A stretch of 64,000 bases of DNA, from assembly GCF_000766145.1 (NCBI RefSeq), contig NZ_JNFB01000006.1, positions 1-64,000 of the forward strand, read 5' to 3'. This DNA comes from Paenilisteria newyorkensis. Lineage in GTDB: Bacteria > Bacillota > Bacilli > Lactobacillales > Listeriaceae. The translations under genes and the position numbers were made by a program. Positions within the stretch are counted from its first letter, which is position 1. Each line of letters opens with the position of its first letter. The notes under the pieces are model-generated. The model ran no database searches and was not told the origin of the DNA. It was given only the letters and a program-made list of their open reading frames with translations. Positions 8,743-19,280 of the stretch are shown piece after piece.

Positions 8743-11102
8743 TTTACTGTTTCCTCCAAAATTGAATTCCCCTTCGAATTCATTAGCTTCTCCATCCAAT
8801 CATACAATTCGTTGTAATTGGAATAGAGTAATTTCTGTTCCATCGCAATCCGGTATACCCGAGCTTTATAAACAGCCGAGTCCTCCAGATTACGCTTTTC
8901 CCCAATTTCATTCAATCTAATCACGCCATCCTCTATTGTAGCAAAATTTAGATCAAAAAACACGCGTGACATAAAATCAACTTGATCGTCCGTCCAGCTA
9001 AATTGCTTACAAAGGCGTGACATGTTTTGAGCGAGCGGGAAAGGTTGGTGTTTTTTAAGCACCGCATAAAGTTGCGCAAAATGTTGACGACTAGGCATAG
9101 ACGCAATCGCATTCCCATTTTTGGCTTCCACATGCAAATAAATTCGATCCGCTGACGTGTTCGTAACCAACGCCTCAAGCAAAGCCACATCATCCGGCAT
9201 ATCCGCAAAAATAAGATCTTTCGTCGCAGCGTCCGTGCAGTCATCGATCGACTGGATTTGCGCACAAACAAGATTTGCATTCTCGGCTAACAGTTTTTCT
9301 CGCGTCCCATCTTGGAAACACACGAATACTTTATCAGCCATGCCATCCGTTTGTAGCAACTTCTCCCATTCTGCGCGACTTCTGACATCAAACAATTGCC
9401 AATGTCCGATTTTCAAGTCTACAATGCGGAGTTGCGGTTTACGCATATTATTCCATTCATTGATCGATAGTTCGCCGACCACGTCCACTTTTGCCATTGG
9501 AGAAATTTTTTCAACGAGTTCGCCCGTTCCAAATCCAACCGCATCAATCGAAGCACCCGAATCCGCCGTAATCGCTGTTTTCAGATGATTCTTGTCCGTG
9601 CCAATTCGCTTTGTACCGCTCAACCGAACGCCTTCCAACGCAAAAACTGGTTTTGGATTATCCGTTCCAAACGGCGCCAACTTGTTCAACTGCACGATAA
9701 AATCAATCGTCACCGTCTCCACAGGAATCGCCTCTTCCACGCGCAAAATAGACACAAAATCCTCTGGCGACAACGTTTCCCGAGCTAACTGCGATAAATT
9801 GGTCCGCAACGTCGCCACATCAGCCACATCCAGCGTCATACCAGCTGCCATCGGGTGACCACCAAACGCTTTTAACAGCGCCTGATTCGCGTCGAGCGCT
9901 TGGTATAAATGAAACGCCTCAATGCTCCGTCCAGATCCCTTTGCAATACCAGTGACCTCATCGATGCCAAGCACAATCACAGGTCGCGCGTAACGATCCA
10001 CTAAACGCGAAGCCACAATCCCAACAACACCAGGATTCCAGCCCGCTTTTCCGATAACAAGCACTTCATTTCCTTCACCAAGAAATTCGGCTTCAATCAT
10101 CGCAATCGCTTCCTCCGCAATCTGCGCCACAATTGTTTGCCGTTCCTTATTCGCCTCATCGATTTCCTCCGCCAAGAAAACCGCCTCTTCCGGATCTTCC
10201 GTAAGCAATAAATCAGCCGCCGGATCTGCAGGGCCTAACCGACCAACCGCATTCAAACGCGGCGCAATCATGAAACCAATCGTCTCTTCCGTTGCTTCAG
10301 GCAGTTTCGCACTAGCTAGTTTTGCCAAAGCAGACACGCCGATATTCGCATTTTCACGCAAAATTCGCAGTCCTTTTTGTACAAATAAGCGGTTCTCATC
10401 CGTCAGCGAAACCAAATCCGCCACCGTCCCAATCGCCACTAAGTCCAGCAATTCCGTCGGTTCCTCTCCCAACAACGCGTGAGCCAGCTTGTAAGCCACG
10501 CCAACGCCCGCTAAATCAGGAAACGGGTAATTAGACTCCGGATGACGCGGATGGATCACAGCGACCGCCTCAGGCATCGTTTCCTTCGCCTCATGGTGAT
10601 CCGTGACAATCACATCCAAACCAATCTCTTTCGCATGCGCCATCACATCCAGCGCCGAAATCCCATTATCCACCGTGATCAGCAAATCAACGCCCGAATC
10701 CTTAGCCTGCGTAAAAGCCGCCACATTCGGTCCATAGCCTTCCGTAAACCGATTCGGAATATAGAAATCCGCGCTCGCACCGAGCTTCCGCAACGTTTTC
10801 AACAACACCGTCACACTCGTCACACCATCCGCATCATAATCACCATACACCAGAATCTGCTCCTCGGCCTCAATCGCCTGCTTAATCCGATCCACCGCAA
10901 GCCCCATCTCCGCAAACAAAAACGGATCATACGCCTCATACTTATCCGGATTTAAAAATTTATCCAATTGACCAGCAGTCGTGACCTTGCGACGCGAAAA
11001 TAACTCCGCCATCGGTAACGTGCATTTCAGTTCATCAGCAACCTGTTGCATCGCCGCCGCATCCGCCGTTTCCACTTGCCATTTATATTTAGAATGAATC
11101 AT
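8739..11102 (-). CDS. recJ: Single-stranded-DNA exonuclease RecJ
   Basis: 5'-3' exonuclease on single-stranded DNA, acting in recombination and mismatch/base-excision repair. The 787-aa product has the DHH-family motifs [14 protein letters not shown] (about 82-95), [10 protein letters not shown] (about 138-147) and VTDHHEA (about 161-167), then DHHA1 motifs around [14 protein letters not shown] and [10 protein letters not shown] (about 360-425), an OB domain, and the ~200-residue C-terminal region typical of Bacilli RecJ. The TATAAT at 11128-11133, just after the lapA terminator, is a plausible -10 box. Downstream apt is coupled by a 4-bp overlap. Confidence 0.96.
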   Translation of the reverse strand: MIHSKYKWQVETADAAAMQQVADELKCTLPMAELFSRRKVTTAGQLDKFLNPDKYEAYDPFLFAEMGLAVDRIKQAIEAEEQILVYGDYDADGVTSVTVLLKTLRKLGASADFYIPNRFTEGYGPNVAAFTQAKDSGVDLLITVDNGISALDVMAHAKEIGLDVIVTDHHEAKETMPEAVAVIHPRHPESNYPFPDLAGVGVAYKLAHALLGEEPTELLDLVAIGTVADLVSLTDENRLFVQKGLRILRENANIGVSALAKLASAKLPEATEETIGFMIAPRLNAVGRLGPADPAADLLLTEDPEEAVFLAEEIDEANKERQTIVAQIAEEAIAMIEAEFLGEGNEVLVIGKAGWNPGVVGIVASRLVDRYARPVIVLGIDEVTGIAKGSGRSIEAFHLYQALDANQALLKAFGGHPMAAGMTLDVADVATLRTNLSQLARETLSPEDFVSILRVEEAIPVETVTIDFIVQLNKLAPFGTDNPKPVFALEGVRLSGTKRIGTDKNHLKTAITADSGASIDAVGFGTGELVEKISPMAKVDVVGELSINEWNNMRKPQLRIVDLKIGHWQLFDVRSRAEWEKLLQTDGMADKVFVCFQDGTREKLLAENANLVCAQIQSIDDCTDAATKDLIFADMPDDVALLEALVTNTSADRIYLHVEAKNGNAIASMPSRQHFAQLYAVLKKHQPFPLAQNMSRLCKQFSWTDDQVDFMSRVFFDLNFATIEDGVIRLNEIGEKRNLEDSAVYKARVYRIAMEQKLLYSNYNELYDWMEKLMNSKGNSILEETVK

Positions 11103-11127
11103 GATTTACCACCCCTCAACCCTACCC

Positions 11128-11133
11128 ATTATA
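11128..11133 (-). promoter_or_regulatory. Possible -10 box of recJ-apt
   Basis: TATAAT on the minus strand 25 bases upstream of the recJ start. The -35 position falls in the T run of the preceding terminator and does not match consensus. Confidence 0.35.
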
Positions 11134-11146
11134 CAGAAAAAACAAC

Positions 11147-11172
11147 AAAAAGACCACCCACTTGGATGGTCT
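11147..11172 (-). terminator. Terminator downstream of the LapA-like gene
   Basis: AGACCATCC/GGGTGGTCT stem followed by TTTTTG on the minus strand. It ends the transcript that passes through the inverted-end element at 11171-11275. Confidence 0.85.
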
Positions 11173-11275
11173 CAGTGCGCCGACAAACGCACATTTTCGT
11201 CATTAAAATCTCCGTTCCAGGCTCACATACTCCAGTACGCTCCGCACCGATACTCGCTTTTGCCTAGAAACTGAG
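11171..11275. repeat. Intergenic element with 6-bp inverted ends (R3)
   Basis: About 105 bp bounded by CTCAGT and ACTGAG, with an internal hairpin GTGCG/CGCAC. It lies in the 3' UTR of the LapA-like gene, between its stop codon and its terminator. Only one copy is present in this window, so calling it a repeat is inference from its structure and general resemblance to dispersed elements in Firmicutes. Confidence 0.4.
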
Positions 11276-11345
11276 CATTTGTCAACACACAAAAGTTTGA
11301 CGTAAGATCATGTTAAATGTTTTTTCTAGCGTTTCCTAAATATTT

Positions 11346-11675
11346 TTATACAGTCGGTTTCGGCGCCTCATCTGGCACATCCACTTCCGAAACTTTCACT
11401 TTACGCGATTTTTCCGCAGCTAGTGTGCGTTCCAATTCTTTCTTTGTAGCTTCCAGCGTTTTAATCTGCTTCTTCATCGCATTCACGCGCACAATGTTCA
11501 AACAGAAGAAAATCAAGCCACCAACAAGCACGGACCCCAAAATAACCAAGATAAGCGGCCACTCCACTTTTGCGAATAAGAAGCTCACCTGTACCGAATC
11601 AACATTCACAACTGCGAAAATTGCAATAATAATAGCTAACACAATCCCAACAATCACTTGCCATTGTCCTTTCAT
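11346..11675 (-). CDS. LapA-domain membrane protein (DUF1049 type)
   Basis: 109-aa inner-membrane protein: first hydrophobic helix about 5-25 (VIVGIVLAIIIAIFAVVNV), the conserved N-V-D-x-V-x-V-S-F segment, second helix about 40-62 (LILVILGSVLVGGLIFF), then a charged coiled-coil tail (MKKQIKTLEATKKELERTL). This matches the LapA/DUF1049 pattern; the molecular role in Gram-positives is not established. ATG 11675 has AAGGAGG eight bases upstream; the longer open frame is not needed. It lies 49 bases downstream of the 187-aa gene and may be co-transcribed with it. Confidence 0.85.
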   Translation of the reverse strand: MKGQWQVIVGIVLAIIIAIFAVVNVDSVQVSFLFAKVEWPLILVILGSVLVGGLIFFCLNIVRVNAMKKQIKTLEATKKELERTLAAEKSRKVKVSEVDVPDEAPKPTV

Positions 11676-11724
11676 CTCAAAAACCTCCTTCATTCTCTTA
11701 TAAAATACCCGCAAATACACGAGT

Positions 11725-12288
11725 TCAATCCCTTTTCGGCTGCTCATAAAGCAACGCCAAGTTTGTCAAATCACTCGAACCCAGCTGTATATCAATGATC
11801 GACGCCAATTCAAAGTGAACCTCGCCGTAGGATTCCGCATCATTATCCAAATCATCCATCACGATATGTTCCTTCACAACATGGCGCACATAGCCATTAA
11901 ACGACTCACGCTCCTCATCCTGATCCAGAAATACCGAAATCGCGATTTTCTGATCCATCGCAACCATCAGCACATTCACCAACAAATTCCCAAACGTGCT
12001 CACCGCAAATCCCTCATGCCGCTCCTGATTCAAATAATACAACCGCTCCGCTCGCTTCGCACTCTGACCACCATTATCCACCCGAAAAACCATATCGAGC
12101 CGAGCAATCAGATAGCCAGCCGCCCTCGCTGCCGAGGAAACAAGACGCATCACCACATAATCCTTCGTCACCAGCTGCACAAACCCACCGTAACGCTCAT
12201 CTTTACTGGTCGAATCATTATAGATATACACAATCGTCTGCGCTTTCATCGCGTTTTTCAACACACGACACAAAATCTCTCTGTCCAT
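11725..12288 (-). CDS. Unrecognised protein with an internal duplication
   Basis: 187-aa soluble protein I cannot assign. It contains two copies of a ~60-residue unit: about 18-75 (G-F-V-x-L-V-x-K-D-Y-V-V-M, then L-I-A-R-L-D-M-V-F) and about 120-175 (G-Y-V-R-H-V-V-K-E-H-I-V-M, then H-F-E-L-A-S-I-I-D-I), each ending near L-Y. The alternating beta pattern with central Gly suggests a small beta-barrel (Sm-like or SH3-like) fold; that is inference from pattern. ATG 12288 follows GAGGAG by six bases; a TTG one codon earlier is possible. It has no signal peptide or membrane helix. It sits between a small membrane protein and the LapA-like gene in a segment that looks accessory relative to the conserved order. 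Confidence 0.8.
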   Translation of the reverse strand: MDREILCRVLKNAMKAQTIVYIYNDSTSKDERYGGFVQLVTKDYVVMRLVSSAARAAGYLIARLDMVFRVDNGGQSAKRAERLYYLNQERHEGFAVSTFGNLLVNVLMVAMDQKIAISVFLDQDEERESFNGYVRHVVKEHIVMDDLDNDAESYGEVHFELASIIDIQLGSSDLTNLALLYEQPKRD

Positions 12289-12335
12289 CAAAATCTCCTC
12301 ATTTCTTTCAAATCATCTGAGGACGAGCGATTTTC

Positions 12336-12365
12336 CTATTTTTTCACATACTTTCTTTTATGCAT
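12336..12365 (-). CDS. Nine-codon basic mini-ORF
   Basis: ATG to TAG encoding MHKRKYVKK, with an excellent ribosome-binding site (AGGAGG, seven bases upstream) placed directly after the stop of the 85-aa membrane protein. It ends 47 bases before the 187-aa gene starts. The strong Shine-Dalgarno is the only evidence for translation; a regulatory leader peptide or a chance ORF are both possible. Confidence 0.3.
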   Translation of the reverse strand: MHKRKYVKK

Positions 12366-12376
12366 CCTAAATCCTC

Positions 12377-12634
12377 CTAAAACGAAAATACCCAAATCGC
12401 ACAATAAACCAGCGTCAAACCGCCAGTAATCAGTAACGACTTCATGACATACCACGGCAAAATGGCGATGACAATAATAACCGCCCCGAACACAATCGAG
12501 ATAAAAAACGAATCCCAACCATCAAAATCAGGTCCACCGCCATCTTGCCAGTTCTTATGCCAACTTTTCGAATAAAACAATCCGAGCACAAAAAGCCCCA
12601 CACCGATTGCTATCACAACTATCTGCCAAATCAT
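12377..12634 (-). CDS. Small membrane protein, function unknown
   Basis: 85 aa with three predicted hydrophobic segments (about 3-19, 42-60, 64-84) and a polar, Trp/Asp/Gly-rich loop between the first two. I do not recognise a family. ATG 12634 has AAGGAG twelve bases upstream, which is rather far; no closer start is available. The gene is followed immediately by a strong ribosome-binding site for the nine-codon mini-ORF and then by the 187-aa gene, suggesting a short operon. Confidence 0.7.
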   Translation of the reverse strand: MIWQIVVIAIGVGLFVLGLFYSKSWHKNWQDGGGPDFDGWDSFFISIVFGAVIIVIAILPWYVMKSLLITGGLTLVYCAIWVFSF

Positions 12635-12660
12635 GAATACATCGTACTCCTTATTATCAA

Positions 12661-12724
12661 TAAAAAATGCCGAATGCCTATCCCACCTGAATTTTACGTC
12701 TCAGATAAGATAAACATTCGGCAT
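12661..12724 (-). terminator. Terminator after secDF
   Basis: Arms ATGCCGAATG and CATTCGGCAT separated by about 38 bases, followed by TTTTTTA on the minus strand. The long loop is unusual, but the stem is perfect. Confidence 0.75.
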
Positions 12725-12768
12725 TAGACGCGTTAGCTAAGTCTTGCCGAAAATCCGCTTATCACAGA

Positions 12769-15030
12769 TTATACGACTGGTTGGTCTGTTCTTGCGCGTT
12801 TCTTTTTCTTCTGTGTATTAATAACGCCTTTTTTCTTCAGCTCACGTTTTTTGAATACATACCACAATTGCATTGCCATGAAGATGGATGAGAACACACT
12901 GGATACTAATCCAACTAAAAGCGCAATCGAGAAGTTCAGAATCGACTCATTACCAAAGATAATAAGCGCGATAACCGTGAATAATACAGTCAAAATGGTA
13001 TTGATCGAACGGATAAACGTTTGACGTAAACCATGGTTAACCGCAAACGCGATATCCTCTGGTTTTTTGAAACGTCCCATTTTGAAGGAAACGTCTCGAA
13101 TCCTATCCGCCGTAACAATCGTATCATTGATGGAGTAACCGATAACGGTCAGCACTGCCGCAATAAACGTCAAATCGACCTCCAGTTGGAAGATACTAAA
13201 GAAGATGAAGATCACGAAAGCGTCAAATAGTAACGACAGAATCGTCGCAATACCCATTGACAACTCGAAACGAAACGCGATATAAACCACAATCAGTAAC
13301 GAGGCAATAGCAAGCGCCCACAACCCATCCTTCGCCAGTTCCTGTCCAACAGTCGGCGTTACCGTACTAATATTCGGATCTGTCCCGTACGCTTTCTTGA
13401 AATGCGTTTTAAACTTCGCAATTTCGTCCTGCGTCAAGGCACCCTTATAACTAATAACGGCCGTCTTGTTATTATTTTGGAAATTGACATCATCAGAAGG
13501 CATATCAATCTCTTTCAAATCCTTATTAATCTGCTCCTCGGTCAGCGCCTGTGTCGAAGTGACCTCCGCACGCGTACCACTCGCAAAATCAATACCCAGA
13601 TTCAACTTGAACACCGATAGAATCACAATCCCGATCACCACAATGACCGCAAAAGTAGTCAAGAACGCACGGTGATGTTTGACGAAATCATACTTATCAA
13701 AATGCGTTTTCAAATCGAATGTTTGTTTACCTTCATGTAAATCGTGGATATCTTTACGACGAACCGCAAATAATCCTGGTTTGTTATTCAGTGCATTACT
13801 ACTTACAAGAAGTCCCATTAGCGCTCTTGAACCCCAAACAGCAGTCAAGAAACTCACAAGAATACTTATAATCAATACCGTCGCGAAACCTTTAATCGAG
13901 CTTGACCCGAAGTAGAAAAGAACCCCAGCAACAATAAGCGTCGAAATGTTTCCATCAAAGATAGCTCTGAAGGATTCTTTCCCACCTGTATCGAAGGCTG
14001 TTTTCGTGGATTTACCAACCTTGAGTTCTTCCCTTATCCGCTCGTAGGTAATAACGTTGGCATCGACCGCCATACCAATACCGAGAATTAATCCGGCAAT
14101 ACCTGGTAGTGTAAGGGTTGCATTTAATAATCCTAAAATAAGTAATACAATGTACGTGTACGCCACCAAAGTGATGGAAGCGATGATACCTGGTAAACGG
14201 TATACAGCCATCATGAAGATAAAGATAGCAATAACACCAACAAGTCCGGCTACAACGGTTTCAGACAAGGCATCTTGACCAAATTGTGCGCCGACAGAAG
14301 TAGAGTAAACCTCGGTTAATTTAACAGGAAGCGCACCAGAATTTAGCAAGTTCGCTAGTTCTTTCGCAGAATCCATTGTAAAACTACCTGATATTTCCAC
14401 TTTCTTCGTGTCTAATTCACGATCTACGTTTGGCGCAGAAAGGAACGCTGGTTTTTCTTTAACACGTTCTGTTTTGTATTTCAGGCCTTCTTTCCAGTCC
14501 AACCAAATAACTAACTGATTGTCTGGCGCTTTTGCAACAATTGTTTTGGTTACACTAGCAAACTTATCTTTGTTTTTCATTTCCAACGTAACGATTGCTT
14601 GGTTTTTGTCGTTTGTTACAGCTTTTGCGCTGCCTGGTACAAGGTCACTACCGTCCATCATCAGCTTGTCATTAGCATCACGGAATGACAAGACAGCTTG
14701 TGTCGATAGGATTTTTCGTGCTTCTGTTTGATCCGTTACCCCTGCGAGTTGAACCCGAATACGGTTTCCGCCCTCAATTGTGATAACTGGTTCTGTAACC
14801 CCTAATGTATTAATACGTTGATCCAATGTTGCCACTGTTTCTTTCAGTGTTTCATTGGTTACTTTACTTTTCCCGTCAGCAGGCTCTACTTGGTAAAGAA
14901 CCTCGAAACCACCTTGCAAATCTAGCCCGAGATTAATTTTATCCAGAACAGGTTTTGCAGTAAAAATAACTGTTCCAAAAATAATTGCTACGATCAGGAA
15001 AAATGTAATTATTTTACTTTTCTTTATCAT
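12769..15030 (-). CDS. secDF: SecDF protein-export membrane protein (fused)
   Basis: RND-family accessory of the SecYEG translocase, thought to use the proton gradient to pull secreted proteins out. The 753-aa product is the Bacilli-type natural fusion of SecD and SecF: twelve expected membrane helices, a first periplasmic-side domain after helix 1 (LGLDLQGGFEVLY at about 34-46, the SecD signature), the SecD helix block about 255-410, then the SecF half starting at about 450 with LGIDFASGTRAE (about 478-489) and its own helix block about 570-720. The C-terminus is Lys/Arg-rich. It follows comN; the gap is 70 bases. Confidence 0.97.
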   Translation of the reverse strand: MIKKSKIITFFLIVAIIFGTVIFTAKPVLDKINLGLDLQGGFEVLYQVEPADGKSKVTNETLKETVATLDQRINTLGVTEPVITIEGGNRIRVQLAGVTDQTEARKILSTQAVLSFRDANDKLMMDGSDLVPGSAKAVTNDKNQAIVTLEMKNKDKFASVTKTIVAKAPDNQLVIWLDWKEGLKYKTERVKEKPAFLSAPNVDRELDTKKVEISGSFTMDSAKELANLLNSGALPVKLTEVYSTSVGAQFGQDALSETVVAGLVGVIAIFIFMMAVYRLPGIIASITLVAYTYIVLLILGLLNATLTLPGIAGLILGIGMAVDANVITYERIREELKVGKSTKTAFDTGGKESFRAIFDGNISTLIVAGVLFYFGSSSIKGFATVLIISILVSFLTAVWGSRALMGLLVSSNALNNKPGLFAVRRKDIHDLHEGKQTFDLKTHFDKYDFVKHHRAFLTTFAVIVVIGIVILSVFKLNLGIDFASGTRAEVTSTQALTEEQINKDLKEIDMPSDDVNFQNNNKTAVISYKGALTQDEIAKFKTHFKKAYGTDPNISTVTPTVGQELAKDGLWALAIASLLIVVYIAFRFELSMGIATILSLLFDAFVIFIFFSIFQLEVDLTFIAAVLTVIGYSINDTIVTADRIRDVSFKMGRFKKPEDIAFAVNHGLRQTFIRSINTILTVLFTVIALIIFGNESILNFSIALLVGLVSSVFSSIFMAMQLWYVFKKRELKKKGVINTQKKKKRARTDQPVV

Positions 15031-15100
15031 TTCTTTCTAATTCCTCCCTCATCTACTAACAACAGACACCTTTGTAGGCGCCATTACGCTATGTAGAATG

Positions 15101-15388
15101 CTACTCTTGAGCTTCCGTTAGTTGCAGCGAAATAGCTTCCTTCTCTGCTTCTTCTGGCGGTCCCATGGTAATAAAGTCCATTAATGATGCTATCTTCATT
15201 TGTAAAATGTCGTGAATGCGCTGATGCAAACGCGGGTCCTCTTGATCCTTCCAAACAACTTCAACCAAAAAAGACCAAATATGTTCCGCTTTGATTTCAC
15301 GGTACCCCATAAGTTTAAAATCTTCTACACGAATTAAAATTGCCGTTTCTAACTGATCGTACCACTCTTTGTCGGATCCCATCCTCAT
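15101..15388 (-). CDS. comN: ComN-type post-transcriptional regulator
   Basis: 95-aa soluble protein matching the short ComN (YrzD, Post_transc_reg) family by size, by the central YREIKAEHIWSFLVEVVW segment and by position immediately upstream of secDF, as in Bacillus. In B. subtilis ComN acts on comE mRNA; whether that holds here is unknown. ATG 15388 is preceded by AAGGTG, a better site than the upstream ATG at 15415, so I take the shorter form. It may be co-transcribed with secDF. Confidence 0.8.
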   Translation of the reverse strand: MRMGSDKEWYDQLETAILIRVEDFKLMGYREIKAEHIWSFLVEVVWKDQEDPRLHQRIHDILQMKIASLMDFITMGPPEEAEKEAISLQLTEAQE

Positions 15389-15574
15389 TCTCACACCTTC
15401 TTTTTCAAACAACATAGATTCATTTTATCTAATTATGAAGTAAATGGGAAGCATAATCTTCAAAAAAGCCAAATCTTTATTTCCAACTCGTTCACAAAAC
15501 GATCGCATTCCCCATGAAAAATGTATCTTTTTTTGCTTAACGATATTTCTATATACCCACTTATCTACAAGAAA

Positions 15575-15613
15575 AAACAAGCCAGTACAAGGATTTTCAT
15601 CCACGGCTTGTTT
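15575..15613. terminator. Terminator after yajC
   Basis: Stem AAACAAGCC/GGCTTGTTT with TTTTTT following on the minus strand and A-rich flank on the other side. It ends the ruvA-ruvB-queA-tgt-yajC unit. Confidence 0.88.
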
Positions 15614-15628
15614 TTTCAAAAAGAAAAC

Positions 15629-15955
15629 TTATTTTTTCTCCGTGTCTACTTCTGTTGTTGTTACTTCTTCAACTTCTGCTTCCACTACTTCTTCCTCAAC
15701 TGCATCTGATTTCGCTAAAACAGTACGAACTGCATTGCGATCAAAAGTTAGTTCACTACCAGCACAATCAAGTACAACATTGCCATCTTCAATTGCTACG
15801 ACAGTTCCGTGCAAGCCTCCGATAGTAATGATTTTATCACCTTTAGATAGACCGCTTTGCATTGCGTTTACTTCTTTTTGACGTTTTTGTTGTGGACGGA
15901 TAAGCAAGAAGTAGAACAATACGATCATTAATAATAACGGTATTAACATTGCCAT
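15629..15955 (-). CDS. yajC: Sec translocase accessory subunit YajC
   Basis: 108-aa single-span membrane protein that associates with SecDF/YidC. It has the N-terminal helix (about 1-20), the family motif FYFLLIRPQQKRQKE (about 14-28), a small beta domain with KGDKIITIGGLHGTV (about 40-54) and an acidic Glu/Val/Thr-rich tail. Length and order (tgt then yajC, secDF nearby) are as in other Bacilli. It lies 34 bases after tgt, in the same transcription unit. Confidence 0.95.
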   Translation of the reverse strand: MAMLIPLLLMIVLFYFLLIRPQQKRQKEVNAMQSGLSKGDKIITIGGLHGTVVAIEDGNVVLDCAGSELTFDRNAVRTVLAKSDAVEEEVVEAEVEEVTTTEVDTEKK

Positions 15956-15989
15956 GTGTTTATTCAGCTCCTTTCGTTCTTATTCTATA

Positions 15990-17132
<1,143 letters not shown>

Positions 17133-17216
17133 CTACCTCTTTCTATTTGTGATATCCAAATCATAGCATATCTAAAAAAGCACTGAAAAACAAGTCTTTT
17201 CTAGTAAAAAAATAAA

Positions 17217-18248
17217 TTAAGCGTAAATAAACATCGCATCGCCGAAACTAAAGAAGCGATATTCCTGCGCAACCGCGTGTTCATAGGCCGCCATAATTTT
17301 TTCGCGATCCGCAAGCGCACTCACTAGCATAATAAGCGTCGACTTAGGCAAATGGAAATTCGTAATCAAGGCATCCACCGCTTTAAACGCGTAACCCGGC
17401 GAAATAAAAATCTCCGTCCAACCGCTATCTTCTTGCAATTTTCCATCAAATTTCGACGCAATCGTTTCCAATGTCCGAATCGATGTCGTCCCAACCGCAA
17501 CAACCTTGCCATCAGCCGCCTTCACGTCATTTAATTCTCGCGCTGCTTCCGCCGTCAAACGATAAAATTCCGAATGCATTTTGTGATTCGCCGTATCTTC
17601 CACATCCACCGGTCGGAACGTCCCCAACCCAACATGAAGCGTCAAAAATACCACTTTCACACCTTTCGCGCGCACCTGATCCAACAAATCTTCCGTGAAA
17701 TGCAACCCAGCTGTTGGCGCCGCTGCAGAACCATTTTCCCGCGCAAAAACAGTTTGGTAACGATCCTGATCCGCCAATTGCTCCTTAATATACGGAGGCA
17801 AAGGCATCTCGCCCAAACGCTCTAATATCTCATAAAAAATACCACTATACTCAAATTGCAAAATACGGCCACCATGTTCCAATTCTTCCAAACAAACCGC
17901 AGAAAGTTCGCCATCACCAAACACAATACGCATCCCTTTTCGAATCCGTTTTGCTGGTTTAACAAGCGTTTCCCAAGCATCGCCTTCCGTCTGTTTCAAT
18001 AACAAAACTTCAATATGCGCGCCCGTCTCCGCCTTTTCCCCGTGAAGTCGCGCCGGCAACACACGCGTATCATTCAAAACAAGCGCGTCACCCGCATGCA
18101 GATGTTCCAAAATCGCTGGAAAATGCTTGTCCTCGATGGCGCCCGTTTCCTTATTCAATAACATCAAGCGACTCGACGTCCGATCAAGCAATGGCGTCTG
18201 CGCGATTAATTCCTCTGGTAATTCAAAATCAAAATCCTCTACTCTCAT
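17217..18248 (-). CDS. queA: S-adenosylmethionine:tRNA ribosyltransferase-isomerase
   Basis: Transfers and rearranges the ribosyl group of SAM onto preQ1-tRNA to give epoxyqueuosine. The 343-aa product has the family N-terminus [19 protein letters not shown], the [13 protein letters not shown] motif (about 60-72), [13 protein letters not shown] (about 175-187) and the C-terminal [18 protein letters not shown] 18248 is preceded by AGGTGTG and gives the family length; an ATG at 18266 that overlaps the ruvB stop is less likely. It is between ruvB and tgt, the standard order. Confidence 0.96.
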   Translation of the reverse strand: MRVEDFDFELPEELIAQTPLLDRTSSRLMLLNKETGAIEDKHFPAILEHLHAGDALVLNDTRVLPARLHGEKAETGAHIEVLLLKQTEGDAWETLVKPAKRIRKGMRIVFGDGELSAVCLEELEHGGRILQFEYSGIFYEILERLGEMPLPPYIKEQLADQDRYQTVFARENGSAAAPTAGLHFTEDLLDQVRAKGVKVVFLTLHVGLGTFRPVDVEDTANHKMHSEFYRLTAEAARELNDVKAADGKVVAVGTTSIRTLETIASKFDGKLQEDSGWTEIFISPGYAFKAVDALITNFHLPKSTLIMLVSALADREKIMAAYEHAVAQEYRFFSFGDAMFIYA

Positions 18249-18262
18249 TCCGACACACCTTT

Positions 18263-19264
18263 TCATTCACTTTTCGTTAGTCCTAAATGCTCATAAGCCG
18301 CGTCCGTCACCAGTCTCCCACGTGGCGTCCGCTGTAAAAAGCCAATCTGTAACAAATAGGGTTCTTGCATATCTTCAATCGTTTCGCGCTCCTCACCAAT
18401 ACTCGCCGCAATCGTATCCAGACCAACCGGCCCACCACGAAACGAGCCAATAATCGTCGCCAGTAAACGCTGATCAATCGTATCCAAACCTCGCGGATCC
18501 ACCTGCAAAAGCGTCAACGCCTCACGCGCCAAACTCTCCGTCACCAAACCATCACTACGAACCTGCGCAAAATCACGCACCCGTTTTAGCAACCGATTCG
18601 CAATCCGAGGTGTCCCACGCGATCGTCTTGCAATCTCCACCGCGCCATATTTCTCCACTTCCGTATCCAAAATATCCGCCGTCCGCGTCACAATATCCGT
18701 CAACTGCTCCTCCGAATAAAATTCCAAATGATCAATCACACCAAACCGATCCCGCAAAGGCGCCGATAACTGCCCAGCACGCGTCGTCGCCCCAATCAAC
18801 GTAAATGGTGGCAAATCCAAACGCACCGATCGCGCCGTAGGACCCGTCCCAATCACAATATCCAGACAATAATCCTCCATCGCCGGATATAGAATCTCCT
18901 CAATCGAGCGGTTCAATCGATGAATCTCATCAATAAACAACACATCCCCCGGCTCAAGCGTCGTCAAAATCGTCGCCAAGTCACCAGGACGCTCAATCGC
19001 AGGACCACTCGTCGTACGCATCGCGGTTCCCATTTCATTCGCAATCACCATTGCAAGCGTCGTCTTCCCAAGCCCCGGTGGCCCGTACAAAAGCACATGA
19101 TCCAGCGCCTCTTCCCGCTGTTTCGCCGCCTCAATAAAAACCGCTAAATTATGCTTCACTTTTTCTTGCCCAATATATTGCGCTAAGGTCTGTGGGCGGA
19201 GACTTTTCTCGAAGGAAACTTCTTCTTGATTCACGTTTTCACCAGAAATGATGCGGTCTTCCAT
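18263..19264 (-). CDS. ruvB: Holliday junction branch-migration ATPase RuvB
   Basis: AAA+ motor that, with RuvA, drives branch migration. The 333-aa product has Walker [12 protein letters not shown] (about 60-70), Walker [10 protein letters not shown] (about 108-116), sensor 1 [10 protein letters not shown] (about 155-164), the arginine-finger/winged-helix region and the C-terminal motif [10 protein letters not shown] (about 308-317). It lies 16 bases downstream of ruvA. Confidence 0.98.
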   Translation of the reverse strand: MEDRIISGENVNQEEVSFEKSLRPQTLAQYIGQEKVKHNLAVFIEAAKQREEALDHVLLYGPPGLGKTTLAMVIANEMGTAMRTTSGPAIERPGDLATILTTLEPGDVLFIDEIHRLNRSIEEILYPAMEDYCLDIVIGTGPTARSVRLDLPPFTLIGATTRAGQLSAPLRDRFGVIDHLEFYSEEQLTDIVTRTADILDTEVEKYGAVEIARRSRGTPRIANRLLKRVRDFAQVRSDGLVTESLAREALTLLQVDPRGLDTIDQRLLATIIGSFRGGPVGLDTIAASIGEERETIEDMQEPYLLQIGFLQRTPRGRLVTDAAYEHLGLTKSE

Positions 19265-19280
19265 ATCACATTCCCCTTCC

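Noticed and set aside
12336-12518. 60-codon minus-strand ORF overlapping the 85-aa membrane gene in another frame
   Set aside because: Out-of-frame shadow of the membrane protein. Only its last nine codons have a good ribosome-binding site and are listed separately.
15416-15628. Possible small gene between comN and yajC
   Set aside because: The 62-145-codon frames here have no ribosome-binding site and cross the yajC terminator; I see only the terminator.
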